This document shows positions 1 to 9,148 of a stretch of DNA of 64,000 nucleotides, in pieces. A program made the translations under genes and the position numbers. Location of the stretch: positions 62,001 through 126,000 of the forward strand of contig JAJFKY010000002.1 in assembly GCA_021772975.1 (NCBI GenBank), written 5' to 3'. Within the stretch, counting starts at the first letter, position 1; every line of letters begins with the position of its first letter. The notes under the pieces were generated by a model. It made no database searches and had not been told where the DNA came from. It saw nothing but the letters and a program-made list of their open reading frames with translations. Source of the stretch: Gammaproteobacteria bacterium (GTDB lineage Bacteria > Pseudomonadota > Gammaproteobacteria > Xanthomonadales > Wenzhouxiangellaceae).

Positions 1-1
1 C

Positions 2-166
2 GGCGCGGAACTGCTGATTATCCGGGTGGTGGCCCGAGATATGCCGCATCTGCGTGAGCTGGTGGATGGTCTGACTAAGTTTGGTGCGACCCGGACGGAT
101 ATTATTTTTGCGACGGTCAAGCAGCAATTGCAGCTTGATGACGCCTTGCGTCAATGTTCCGGCTAA
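2..166 (+). CDS. Lrp/AsnC-family regulator, C-terminal fragment
   Basis: The window opens inside this gene; the last 54 codons are visible, ending in TAA. The phrase LLIIRVVARDMPHLRELV followed by GATRTDIIFATVK is the usual end of the AsnC/Lrp ligand-binding (RAM) domain, where a beta strand and helix precede the strand that packs at the dimer interface. Family members are small DNA-binding feast/famine regulators that sense amino acids or other metabolites. The DNA-binding half lies outside the window, so the effector cannot be guessed. It is followed 75 bases later by an unrelated lipoprotein gene on the same strand. Confidence 0.7.
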   Translation, partial: GAELLIIRVVARDMPHLRELVDGLTKFGATRTDIIFATVKQQLQLDDALRQCSG

Positions 167-241
167 CCGCCGTGCCGCTGCTACAGGCAACAAGTGCAAC
201 GCGCATCCAGTAAAATAGCCGGTTTGGCGGTGAGAATGACT

Positions 242-898
242 ATGCGGGCAAGCGTTGATAGATGGCAAAAGTGGTCGATGATGGTATTCATCATTGCGGT
301 AATACCGGCGTGTTCCGGCGTTTACTACAACACCCTGGAGACATTTGGCGTCGAGAAGCGCGATATTCTGGTGGACCGGGTTAAACAGGCGCGTGGTTCG
401 CAGCAGGATGCGCAGGAACAATTTCAGTCTGCTCTGGACCAGTTTCGGGCGGTGGTCGAGGTGGACGGCGGTGAGTTGGAAAAGCAATATGACAAACTGT
501 CGCAACGCTATGAGCGGACCAGTCGCCAGGCAGATGAAGTGCGTGAGCGCATTGCCGCGGTGGATAAGGTCGGTAAGGACCTGTTTGCCGAATGGCGCGG
601 CGAACTTAAAGACTATGAAAACGCCGATCTGCGCCGCCGCAGTGAAGCACAACTGGAGGATACCCGCGAGCGTTTTGATGAGTTAATGCGGGTCATGCAA
701 CGCGCCGAATCCAGACTCGACCCGGTGCTGGAATTATTCGAGGACCAGGTGCTGTTTCTCAAACACAATCTGAATGCCCGCGCGATTGCCTCCCTGGATG
801 TCGAGCGGGTGCGTATCGAGGAGCGTGTTGCCCGGTTGCTGGAAGAAATGCAACTGGCTATCCGCGAGGCCGATGCATTTATTGCTGATATGAGTTGA
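242..898 (+). CDS. DUF2959 family lipoprotein
   Basis: A 218-residue protein. A short basic N-terminus and hydrophobic stretch end in the lipobox IPAC with Cys24, so it should be a lipoprotein. The rest is almost entirely charged alpha-helix with heptad character (for example EKQYDKLSQRYERTSRQADE), predicting a long coiled coil on the periplasmic face. The features YNTLETFGVEKRDILVDRV near the start and FLKHNLNARAIASL near the end fit the DUF2959 family, which has no known function. Starts at 194 (GTG), 236 and 242 (ATG) are in frame; 242 is preferred because GGTGAG lies 7 bases upstream and it gives a proper signal peptide. Confidence 0.8.
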   Translation: MRASVDRWQKWSMMVFIIAVIPACSGVYYNTLETFGVEKRDILVDRVKQARGSQQDAQEQFQSALDQFRAVVEVDGGELEKQYDKLSQRYERTSRQADEVRERIAAVDKVGKDLFAEWRGELKDYENADLRRRSEAQLEDTRERFDELMRVMQRAESRLDPVLELFEDQVLFLKHNLNARAIASLDVERVRIEERVARLLEEMQLAIREADAFIADMS

Positions 899-1027
899 AC
901 AGGTACGCATATGAATGGTGGCAGCGCAGTTAATGCTGTGCTGATAAGGTGCTGCCGGAGACTTTGACCCTGGTTTAATATCCATGCTAGGTTGAAAATT
1001 CTTGTCAGTATATTTCAGGAGCAAATT

Positions 1028-1294
1028 ATGGCCGGTGGCTGGGCCCGCGATGGGGCCGTACAGGATCAGATTGATGCCAGTGTTGAGGATGCTGTCAAGC
1101 ATGCTCGCAGTCGGCTGGCGCGCGGTGAAAGCTTGAAACAATGCGAGCAATGCGGCGAGTCTATTCCTGAGGCTCGTCGTCAGGCACTGCCCGGGGTGCG
1201 TAAATGTATTGCCTGCCAGGAGGCTGAAGATGCCGACAATCAGGCCAGTAATAGTTTTAACCGGCGGGGCAGCAAGGATAGTCAGCTGAGATAG
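1028..1294 (+). CDS. ybiI: YbiI-like DksA/TraR-type zinc finger protein
   Basis: An 88-residue protein, the same length as Escherichia coli YbiI and carrying the same terminal NRRGSKDSQLR sequence. A single four-cysteine zinc finger (CEQC near residue 38 and CIAC near residue 59) follows an N-terminal helical segment, as in the DksA/TraR superfamily. The relatives bind RNA polymerase in the secondary channel, but the role of YbiI itself is not established. ATG at 1028 is chosen because AGGAG stands 6-8 bases upstream and it begins MAGGWARD as in orthologues. Monocistronic by layout. Confidence 0.9.
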   Translation: MAGGWARDGAVQDQIDASVEDAVKHARSRLARGESLKQCEQCGESIPEARRQALPGVRKCIACQEAEDADNQASNSFNRRGSKDSQLR

Positions 1295-1352
1295 TGGCAG
1301 TCAGAATGCAATGGGTTTTTTTATTATCTACTAAGCACGCTCTGATATTTGC

Positions 1353-1381
1353 TTGACACGGATTATTGCTTCAACTGAACA
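1353..1381 (+). promoter_or_regulatory. candidate sigma70 promoter for the 1484 operon
   Basis: A perfect TTGACA lies at 1353-1358 in a 189-base gap; 17 bases downstream is TGAACA, a poor -10. It sits about 100 bases ahead of the first gene of the six-gene run. The -35 is convincing, the -10 is not, so the promoter may need an activator or may lie elsewhere. Confidence 0.3.
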
Positions 1382-1483
1382 TCTGGTTTGTAACTTATTT
1401 GCTTGATTTGATTAGGGCTGCAGGCGTGGTTCAGTCTGGCGTGTAAATTGACCGCCAACTGAAGTGGGGCCATAATCAATGTT

Positions 1484-2998
1484 ATGAGTCAAATTGACCA
1501 TAATAATAATAACTTCAGATGCGCTAAATTTTTTCTCCTGGTCATATTTACGTTAGCGTGTGTTTCGACGTCTGTTACCTATGCGCAACCCGCTAAGGGA
1601 CAACAAGCCGATAGGCAACAACAGGCTCGTAAGGCTGCCGCTGTACAGGATTGGTTAACGGTCATCACTCTTCTGGAAAGCTCGCCGGCCGGTGCGGAGC
1701 GTAACCGGCTGCTCGGCCTGGCTTATTATCAGGAGCGTGATCTGGAGCGCGCCCAGCCTTTATTGCGCCAGGCCGCGGAGTTAAATCCAGCCGATCAGGC
1801 CGTCAATCTGGCTTTGCTGGAAACCTTACTGGCCAAGTCAGATTATGCAGCTGCCGCGGCATGGCTGGAGCGTATTCCGGATAGTTCCAAGGATATCTAC
1901 CGGTTGTATCGTGCCCGTATTGCCACCGCCACCGGAGAGCTGACTGAGGCACAGGCTATTTATCAGCGATTACTGCAATCGCAGGATCGTTCCATCGCCC
2001 AGGAAGCGGCTGCGGAATATATTCAAATCCTGCAGCAAAACGGCGATCAACAGCAGGCCTACAACGTAGCGCAACAGGCCCTGCGCGGAGATTCGGATTC
2101 ATTTTTGAGTTATCGCTTTGCCCAGGTTGAGGCACCGTCAGGCGGCACGGACAGCACCTGGGCTTTCAGCGCTGGCTACCGGTTTGAATACGACGATAAT
2201 GTGGCATTGCTGCCGGATCAGCTGTTGCCGGCGGGTAACCAGGATGAGGATGATTTTCGCCACGTACTGACCGCTGATGCAATTTATCAGCTGGCGCTGC
2301 CCAATCACTGGTTATTGTTTGGCGAAGCGCGTGGTTCGCAGTCACTGCATCATCAGGCCAGCGAGTTTGACTTTACCCGACTGAATGCCCTGCTGGGCAC
2401 CGGCCAGGCATTTGATCACTGGGGCTGGCGGTTGCCGGCGGAAATCAGCCATGACCGGTTTGACGGCGATGGTTTCAGCACTACCTTCACGGTCACGCCG
2501 GGTGCCTACCTGCGGGTGGCGAAAAACTTCTATACCCACCTGTATGGACGCTATGCCAGCAGTGACTTCGAGCAGGTGAGTTTCCCCGAGGACGATCGCA
2601 GTGCCGAAATTCTGGGCGGTGGGTTGCTGCTCAGCGGTCATCTCAGTCAGCGCTGGAGTGTGCGCGGAATAGTTGAATATCTGGATTACGACGCCGATGG
2701 CAGTAACTGGGACCGCAGCGAGCAACAGGTCTATTTATATACCGAATACGGTTTAACCACGGATTGGTCAGTGGGGGCGGGCGCGCGTTATACCGAGATC
2801 GATTTTGACAATCTGAATATACCGTTTCTGGCTGTGCGCCAGGATGAAAGCTGGGAGTATTTTCTCAGCTCTACCTACCAGGTGGCGACCGGCTGGTATC
2901 TGCGTGCGCAGCTGTCCCTGGTCGATCATCAATCCAATATTGCGGCGTTTGATTACGACCGGCTGGTTACTTCGCTCGGCTTGAGCTGGCGGTTCTGA
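1484..2998 (+). CDS. TPR-containing outer-membrane beta-barrel protein
   Basis: A 504-residue secreted protein. Residues about 15-35 form a signal peptide ending near TYAQ. Residues about 55-205 are tetratricopeptide-like helical pairs (LLGLAYYQERDLERAQPLL, then AYNVAQQALRGD). From about 225 to the end alternating aromatic/polar strands describe an outer-membrane barrel, finishing in LGLSWRF with the C-terminal Phe recognised by the BAM complex. This periplasmic-TPR plus barrel layout resembles DUF560/SLAM-like proteins that move or modify surface proteins. It is separated from the FecR gene by one base and lies two genes before a giant surface protein, so a role in exporting or anchoring that protein is a reasonable inference only. 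Confidence 0.75.
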   Translation: MSQIDHNNNNFRCAKFFLLVIFTLACVSTSVTYAQPAKGQQADRQQQARKAAAVQDWLTVITLLESSPAGAERNRLLGLAYYQERDLERAQPLLRQAAELNPADQAVNLALLETLLAKSDYAAAAAWLERIPDSSKDIYRLYRARIATATGELTEAQAIYQRLLQSQDRSIAQEAAAEYIQILQQNGDQQQAYNVAQQALRGDSDSFLSYRFAQVEAPSGGTDSTWAFSAGYRFEYDDNVALLPDQLLPAGNQDEDDFRHVLTADAIYQLALPNHWLLFGEARGSQSLHHQASEFDFTRLNALLGTGQAFDHWGWRLPAEISHDRFDGDGFSTTFTVTPGAYLRVAKNFYTHLYGRYASSDFEQVSFPEDDRSAEILGGGLLLSGHLSQRWSVRGIVEYLDYDADGSNWDRSEQQVYLYTEYGLTTDWSVGAGARYTEIDFDNLNIPFLAVRQDESWEYFLSSTYQVATGWYLRAQLSLVDHQSNIAAFDYDRLVTSLGLSWRF

Positions 2999-2999
2999 G

Positions 3000-3788
3000 A
3001 TGCATAAACAAGTAGTAGCAATACGTTTGATGATCTGGTTGTTCGCGGTTGGCCTGGGTTGTCTGCTGGCGCTGCCGGTTAGCGCGCAGGATGACCAGGT
3101 GGTCGGCTCAGTCAGCCGCCTGCAGGGCCAGGCTCAGGTGGTCCGTGCCGGACAGGCGGCAATAGCGGTAGCGCAGGGTGATGATGTGCTGCGCAGCGAT
3201 CGCTTGATCACCCTGGAGAATGCTCTGGTCGAGGTGCTGTTCAGCGACGGCAGCAGTTTTACCCTGGATGAAAACGCTCAGGTGACAATTGCGCAATATG
3301 CACCGGGCGCGGCCCCACAGGGTTTGCTGCAATTGACCCGGGGCCGTTTGCGCAGCCGGGTATCCAGTGCATTTTCCAGTCGTAAGGACAGTTATCAGGT
3401 GCAGACCCGCGAAGGCGTGATGGGTGTGCAGGGTACGGAGTTTGAAGTCATTGCCGCGCTTCGCGAAACCTCCGTGATTGTTTATTCGGGGGTGGTTTCG
3501 GCCACCAGCCTGGACCCGGCGTTTCCCGGCACGCAGATACTGCAGCCTGGTCAGATGCTCAGTATCAGGGCCGGAGAACCTATGCAGCCGCCGGTACAGG
3601 CTTCCGGCTTGACTCAGGCAGCGGCCGGTATGTTGATCAATGCAGCGATTGGTTCGGGCGGCGCACAGGCGATTATTTCGGGCGGTTTTCAGGCATTTGA
3701 CCCCACCGCGCCGGCACTGACCAGGTCTGATCAGCCAGCCGGTCCGGGCGGCACGCAACCGCCGCCACCCAGACCGCCCGGAGGCTGA
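3000..3788 (+). CDS. secreted FecR-domain protein
   Basis: A 262-residue protein with signal peptide (cleavage near VSAQ), then a FecR fold: VVGSVSRLQGQAQVVRAGQ, LEVLFSDGSSFTLDENAQ and GVMGVQGTEFEV are the hallmark strands. The C-terminus is a Gly/Pro-rich tail (PPPPRPPGG). FecR domains are periplasmic signal-transmitting modules, classically acting on anti-sigma factors. Here there is no sigma/anti-sigma pair beside it; its partners are a surface repeat protein and a CHASE2 cyclase, an association seen in several proteobacteria. The start ATG overlaps the end of the preceding gene region by one base after the stop, so the two are surely cotranscribed. Confidence 0.85.
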   Translation: MHKQVVAIRLMIWLFAVGLGCLLALPVSAQDDQVVGSVSRLQGQAQVVRAGQAAIAVAQGDDVLRSDRLITLENALVEVLFSDGSSFTLDENAQVTIAQYAPGAAPQGLLQLTRGRLRSRVSSAFSSRKDSYQVQTREGVMGVQGTEFEVIAALRETSVIVYSGVVSATSLDPAFPGTQILQPGQMLSIRAGEPMQPPVQASGLTQAAAGMLINAAIGSGGAQAIISGGFQAFDPTAPALTRSDQPAGPGGTQPPPPRPPGG

Positions 3789-3888
3789 TTCGTCTATCTG
3801 ATTGTTAAGGGCAGGGACAGGATTGGCCACAGAGCGTGAGGGAACAGCTATTTATTCAGCCAAAGGCGGGCCAGAGGTAAACAACGAC

Positions 3889-6800
3889 ATGTTCCAAAGA
3901 CACAAGGCTAAATCAGAGTTTTTAAGCACAGCAGGGGTAATGGCAGCGCTTTTGATCAGTGTATCAAGCAGCCACGCGCAGAGTATTGATGTCGATCCGG
4001 GAGCCGTTAACTTTAACGTGGGTGACGGCTTGTGCAGCCTGTATGAAGCTGCCCAGAGTGTTATCGACGGTGCGCCCGTTGACCCGGTTTGCAACAATCC
4101 CGCTGTCGGCTTCCTGACCAACATTAATCTGGCGCCCGCCAGTACTTATGTATTGGATACCGACCCTGATCTGGATGGCGTTTATCTGCCCCAGACAAGC
4201 TTTGCCCTGAATGGCAATGGCTCGGTGATCATGCGCAATGCCGCGGCGCCGGAACTGGTGTTTATACGGTTCCCGCCCAGTTCAGAGGGCATCATCAACA
4301 ATACCCGGCTGGCTAATGCCGGCGCCGGTGGGGTGGCGCTGGATGTCATGACGCCCAATGTCATCGTCGATGGCGTGGGTTTTATCAACAATGGACAAAG
4401 CGTCTCCATCAGCAATTCCAGCGGTTTCCAACTACGCAACTCCACACTGCGCGGAACCGGCTCAGAAATCGGCATGTTGATTAATGGGGGTATGGGCACA
4501 ATCGCCAATTCGACGTTTTCCGGGCTGGCGGTAGGTATCTCGATTACCAATGCCCAATTTACGCTGAATAATAATACGATTGTTAATAACGCCATCGGGA
4601 TTGATGCGATCGGCGCCGGCGCTGGCAGTATCGCTAACACCATCGTGGCCAACAACTCAAGCAGGGATTGCAGTGGTGATGCCGGAGACCAGCTGCAATC
4701 CGCGGGCTTCAATATATCGTCGGATGCAGCCAATACCTGTTTTTTGGTACCGGCAAATAATGATTTGATTGATACCGATCCGCTGCTCGGCCCGTTGACC
4801 GATAATGGCGGATTTAACCAGACACACTTACCGCAAACCGGCAGCCCGGCCATCGACAATGGTAACAATGCCAGTTGTGAAGCCAACGACCAGCGCGGCA
4901 TGATGCGGCCTCTGGATGGTAATGGTGATCTGGTGGATGATTGTGATATCGGTTCAGTCGAGATCAGACTGACTGATGCTGACCTGAGCGTCATCAGTCA
5001 GGTCAATACCAAGTCCGCCACCGCCGGCGACACGTTGATCTACCAGTTGATCATCGGCAACAGCGGGCCGGCCGGTATTGACGGGCAGAACGGCAGCGTC
5101 AACGCGCAATTTCCTCCCGAACTGATCAATACCAGCTGGACCTGTGCGGGCACCGGCGGCGCCTTCTGCGCACCCGGTGGCACCGGCAATAACATCAATG
5201 AGAATCCGCTGATTCCTGCGGGTGAATCGATAACATATACCGTTACCACTGAAATTGCAGCCGGTGTGACAGGCAACATTGCCGTTACCACGACAGCCAT
5301 GACAATGGGGATCAATGATCCGGTAGCCGGCAATGATTCGGCCACCACCACGGTGGTGGTCGGGGCGCCCAATCTCGATTTTGCGATCAGCAAGACGGAC
5401 GGTGTAGCCGCTGCGTTGCCCGGGGATATTCTGAGCTATGTTATTACGGTGCAGAACCTGGGTGACATGACCATCAACAACGTGATGGTCAACGATACCT
5501 TCCCGAACGGATTAATCAACATTAACTGGACCTGCGCAGCAGACCCGGGAGCGATGTGTGCGGCTACAGGCACTGGGGACATCAATGAGATGGTCAGCAT
5601 GGCGCCCGGCAGCGAGTTGACGTTTACCGCCAATGCCGAAATTGACTCGATGTTTACCGGGGTGATAAGCAACACCGCAACGGTTTCTCTTAACCCGCCT
5701 GATGTTGATCCTGATCCTGCCAATAACACGGCCACTGATGTGACCAACGTGGTGATGAGTTCAGCCGATTTATTTGTTACCAAATCAGTCAACCGCCAAT
5801 CCGCCAGTCCGGGCGACGTGATTGAGTACACGGTGACTGCCGGGCAGAACCTTATCACCCGGCAGGCGCATGAAAGTATCCGGGGTGGGTTTGGCGAGGT
5901 CGCTGCCACGGTAATCGACTTTATTCCGGCGCAATTAAATGATGTTACCTGGACCTGTGCAGCCGATACCAACTCGCAATGTCCGATGGTTGGGTTTGGA
6001 GATATCGAGGCACCGGTGAGTATTGCTGAAGATGAGCAGGTGGTGTTCAGTGTTTCCGGAGTAGTCAGGCAGGGCGCGAGCGGCGATCTCAGTAATCAGG
6101 CCAGCGTGGTATTGCCGCCGGATGTGGTGGATATCGATCCTGCCAACAACTCGCAAACGGTCAACACAGTGATTAATCGCGCTTTTGATGTGGCTATCGA
6201 AAAAACCGATGATCAGGACGCCAGTACTCCCGGAGCAGAGATTGTTTATCAACTCAGCGTCGATAACAACGGCATGTTCGGCATGTTCGCGGATGTGGTC
6301 GACGAGTTGCCGGAGGTATTGGAAAATGTTTCCTGGACCTGTTTGCCGGCTGAAGGAGCAAGCTGCGCCAACGAATCAGGCACTGGTGATATTCAGGAGA
6401 CCATTGATATTCCGGCGGGTGGCAGCGTGGTGTTCGAGGTCGCGGCCACCATCAATGCGGAATTTGAGGGCGAACTGGAAAATACCGCCAGCGTAATCCC
6501 CCAGCAGGGGATTATGGATCAGTTCCCCGCTGACAATAGTTCGACCGATAGCACTGAAATCCGGGCTGCGGCTGATCTTGATGTGAGCAAAACCGGACCG
6601 ATCACAGCGGTCAGCGGAATGCAGGTGATATTCGAAGTGGATGTCACCAACAATGGTCCGAACACCGCTCTGGATGTGGTTTTGCTGGACCAGTGGACAG
6701 CGGGTTTGTTGCTGCAGGATATCAATGATGACGGTTTTACCTGTGCCGGTACGGGCGCCACCGCCAATGGCACCTTTAGCGGCGTGCAATGCACGCTCGA

Positions 6801-9123
6801 CGCATTGGCCGCGGGTGAATCCAGACTGTTGCAGTTCACGTTTATGGTGACGGCCCAGATTGGTGAAATAGTCGGTAATGCGGCGGATATCACCTCAGCC
6901 ACCGCTGATCCCGACCCGGATAACAATCTGTCGCTGGCCGAGGTGGCGGTGGCTTCGGTGTTGAGATTGCAGCCGGATGTGGCGGCCTTGCCGGACGGAG
7001 ATACCGGGCAGCCCTACAGTGTTGTCATTACCGCGCTGGGCGGTATCGAGCCCATCAGTCTGACGGTCATCGGATTGCCCAACGGGCTGACGGCCAGCAG
7101 TGACGGCCGGATATTGACGATTTCCGGTGTGCCGGATACCGCCGGGATCGCACAGCTTCAGGTCAGTGCCAGCGACGCGCTCAACCCACCCCAGTTTAGC
7201 CAGCGGACTTACACCCTGCAGGTTATGACCGTGCTGGAATTTGCACCGCGGATGCTACCGGTAGCCAATACCGATGAGCCCTATCTGGCTCGGATTACTC
7301 CAGCTAACGGGGTGGCTCCCTATGTGGTGGAAGTTGACGGTTTGCCGGCCGGATTATTCAATAACAATGGCAATCTGCAAGGCCAGCCACAGAGCGTGGG
7401 TGAATTCGAGCTGCAGGTGATGGCCACCGATATTCAGGGCAATACCGGACAGCAGGACTATACTCTGACGGTGGCCGCTGGCCTGCAACTGACTGAGCAG
7501 GATTTGCCGCCCGCCGTGCAGGGGGTCAGTTACGGTCAGCAGTTACGCTCTTCCGGCGGGCAGGGGCCCAACAGCTGGAGTGGCGGCAACGGCCTGCCGG
7601 CAGGTTTGAGCCTGTCGAATACCGGCTTTATCAGCGGCATTCCACAGGCTGCTGGAGAATTCAGTTTGAGTGCCGCGGTAAGCGATTCGGCCGGCGCTCG
7701 GGTCAGCGGACAATTTAACCTTGCTGTGGCGCCCGCTGGCCTGATTCAGCAGGAAATCAATTTCCCCAACGGCGTGGTGGGACTACCGTACACAACGCCC
7801 ACCGCGATAGCGGGAGGCAGCCAGCCTTATGCCTGCATGGTGCTGGAGTCCAGTCTCCCGCCTGGTTTGATTCTGAACGGTTGTAATTCCGGTATTGAAG
7901 GTACTCCGGTGCGCGGTGGCAGCTATCGGTTTGTACTGGCTGTTGAGGATAACCAGACCCCGCCCCAGACACTGCTGGTGCCCGCCCGCATTCAGATTGC
8001 CGAGCGCACGCCGATAGCATTGGACCAGCCGCCCGATCCTGCTTTCCAGCCGCCGATCGAGGTGCCGGTTCCCGAGTTTGGAGCAGGTGCTCCGGCCGAC
8101 AGTTTTGCCGATGAATCGCTGCAGGCCGTGGCCAGCGATGCATTTGGGAACCGCTATCTGAGCGGTTTTGGCTGGAATGGCGACAACTATGATATCCGGG
8201 TCCTTAAGTATGACGCCCAGGGCGCTTTGGTATGGGAGCAGCGCTTCGATTCGGGTGATCAGGATTACGCTTATGCGGTTACTGTCAGTCCGCTGGATCA
8301 GCGCCTGTATGTCGGTGGTTACAGCCTGCAGGGTGGTCAGTTTGTGGCGACCCTGCTGCGGTATGATCTGGCTGGCGTGCTGCAGCAGGCCAGTTTTGAT
8401 AGTGCAGGCTCCGTGGTCAAAGCTTATTACGCACTGCAGGCCGACAGTGTGGGCGTATATGCCATCGGCGAGAGCTACAACGGCCGTGATTTTGATGGCC
8501 TGGTGGTGCGCTATGATCTGGCCGGCAACCGGCTGTTTGAAACGGTCAGAAACGCCGATGATTCGCAGACCGCGTATGCCGCTGCGCTGAATAACTGCGA
8601 CAGCTCAGGGGTATGCGATCTGGTTATCGGTGGTTTTGCCGGCAATACCGACCGCACCGGGTGGCTGGCCTCGGTCAGCCGGACGGGTGGTCCGGTGCAA
8701 ATGCTGGCTACGCTGGCCGATCCGGTATTTGCGCTGCAGCCATTTGCCAACGGTGACTGGCTGGTAGGTTCCAGCAGCAACGCTGATGACTGGGTGGTGC
8801 GGCGTTTGTCCGCGGCTGGCGCAGCCATCTGGGCAACCACCATCAGCCAGGGCGAACGGTTGCGGTCCGTCAGCATTGATGCGGGCGGGTTCGTGCTGGC
8901 GGCCGGCAGCAGCCAGGGTGCGGGTGGCAGCGATGGCTTGCTGATCGTATTGGATGGCGATGGTGTGCAACGTGATGCCATGATGTTTGACAATGGCCAG
9001 CGTGAAGTTTTCAGCGGTGGCCTGATTGGTCCGGAAGGTATCCTGACCCTGGTGGGTGAGCGCGGAGCAACTGGCGATACGCGTTTTCTGTATCTGAATG
9101 TGAATACCGGCAAGGCGTTTTAG
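3889..9123 (+). CDS. giant secreted CSLREA-like/DUF11/Ig-repeat protein
   Basis: A 1744-residue exported protein. Residues 1-31 are a signal peptide (cleavage near SHAQ). GLCSLYEA at about 46 is a CSLREA-type motif leading into a right-handed beta-helix (to about 360) with the choice-of-anchor signature around DNGGFNQTHLPQTGSPAID. Five DUF11 repeats start near residues 364, 493, 625, 764 and 895, each with the ...WTCA... strand. Four putative-Ig (He_PIG) repeats run about 1023-1373 (GLPAGL, LPPGL). The last 340 residues look like a beta-propeller of the SBBP type. ATG 3889 with AGAGG upstream is preferred over an upstream TTG at 3802. Likely a surface adhesin or stalk; the function is inferred from architecture alone. 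Confidence 0.8.
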   Translation: MFQRHKAKSEFLSTAGVMAALLISVSSSHAQSIDVDPGAVNFNVGDGLCSLYEAAQSVIDGAPVDPVCNNPAVGFLTNINLAPASTYVLDTDPDLDGVYLPQTSFALNGNGSVIMRNAAAPELVFIRFPPSSEGIINNTRLANAGAGGVALDVMTPNVIVDGVGFINNGQSVSISNSSGFQLRNSTLRGTGSEIGMLINGGMGTIANSTFSGLAVGISITNAQFTLNNNTIVNNAIGIDAIGAGAGSIANTIVANNSSRDCSGDAGDQLQSAGFNISSDAANTCFLVPANNDLIDTDPLLGPLTDNGGFNQTHLPQTGSPAIDNGNNASCEANDQRGMMRPLDGNGDLVDDCDIGSVEIRLTDADLSVISQVNTKSATAGDTLIYQLIIGNSGPAGIDGQNGSVNAQFPPELINTSWTCAGTGGAFCAPGGTGNNINENPLIPAGESITYTVTTEIAAGVTGNIAVTTTAMTMGINDPVAGNDSATTTVVVGAPNLDFAISKTDGVAAALPGDILSYVITVQNLGDMTINNVMVNDTFPNGLININWTCAADPGAMCAATGTGDINEMVSMAPGSELTFTANAEIDSMFTGVISNTATVSLNPPDVDPDPANNTATDVTNVVMSSADLFVTKSVNRQSASPGDVIEYTVTAGQNLITRQAHESIRGGFGEVAATVIDFIPAQLNDVTWTCAADTNSQCPMVGFGDIEAPVSIAEDEQVVFSVSGVVRQGASGDLSNQASVVLPPDVVDIDPANNSQTVNTVINRAFDVAIEKTDDQDASTPGAEIVYQLSVDNNGMFGMFADVVDELPEVLENVSWTCLPAEGASCANESGTGDIQETIDIPAGGSVVFEVAATINAEFEGELENTASVIPQQGIMDQFPADNSSTDSTEIRAAADLDVSKTGPITAVSGMQVIFEVDVTNNGPNTALDVVLLDQWTAGLLLQDINDDGFTCAGTGATANGTFSGVQCTLDALAAGESRLLQFTFMVTAQIGEIVGNAADITSATADPDPDNNLSLAEVAVASVLRLQPDVAALPDGDTGQPYSVVITALGGIEPISLTVIGLPNGLTASSDGRILTISGVPDTAGIAQLQVSASDALNPPQFSQRTYTLQVMTVLEFAPRMLPVANTDEPYLARITPANGVAPYVVEVDGLPAGLFNNNGNLQGQPQSVGEFELQVMATDIQGNTGQQDYTLTVAAGLQLTEQDLPPAVQGVSYGQQLRSSGGQGPNSWSGGNGLPAGLSLSNTGFISGIPQAAGEFSLSAAVSDSAGARVSGQFNLAVAPAGLIQQEINFPNGVVGLPYTTPTAIAGGSQPYACMVLESSLPPGLILNGCNSGIEGTPVRGGSYRFVLAVEDNQTPPQTLLVPARIQIAERTPIALDQPPDPAFQPPIEVPVPEFGAGAPADSFADESLQAVASDAFGNRYLSGFGWNGDNYDIRVLKYDAQGALVWEQRFDSGDQDYAYAVTVSPLDQRLYVGGYSLQGGQFVATLLRYDLAGVLQQASFDSAGSVVKAYYALQADSVGVYAIGESYNGRDFDGLVVRYDLAGNRLFETVRNADDSQTAYAAALNNCDSSGVCDLVIGGFAGNTDRTGWLASVSRTGGPVQMLATLADPVFALQPFANGDWLVGSSSNADDWVVRRLSAAGAAIWATTISQGERLRSVSIDAGGFVLAAGSSQGAGGSDGLLIVLDGDGVQRDAMMFDNGQREVFSGGLIGPEGILTLVGERGATGDTRFLYLNVNTGKAF

Positions 9124-9148
9124 CGCATAACAGTGACGGTCAAGTAAC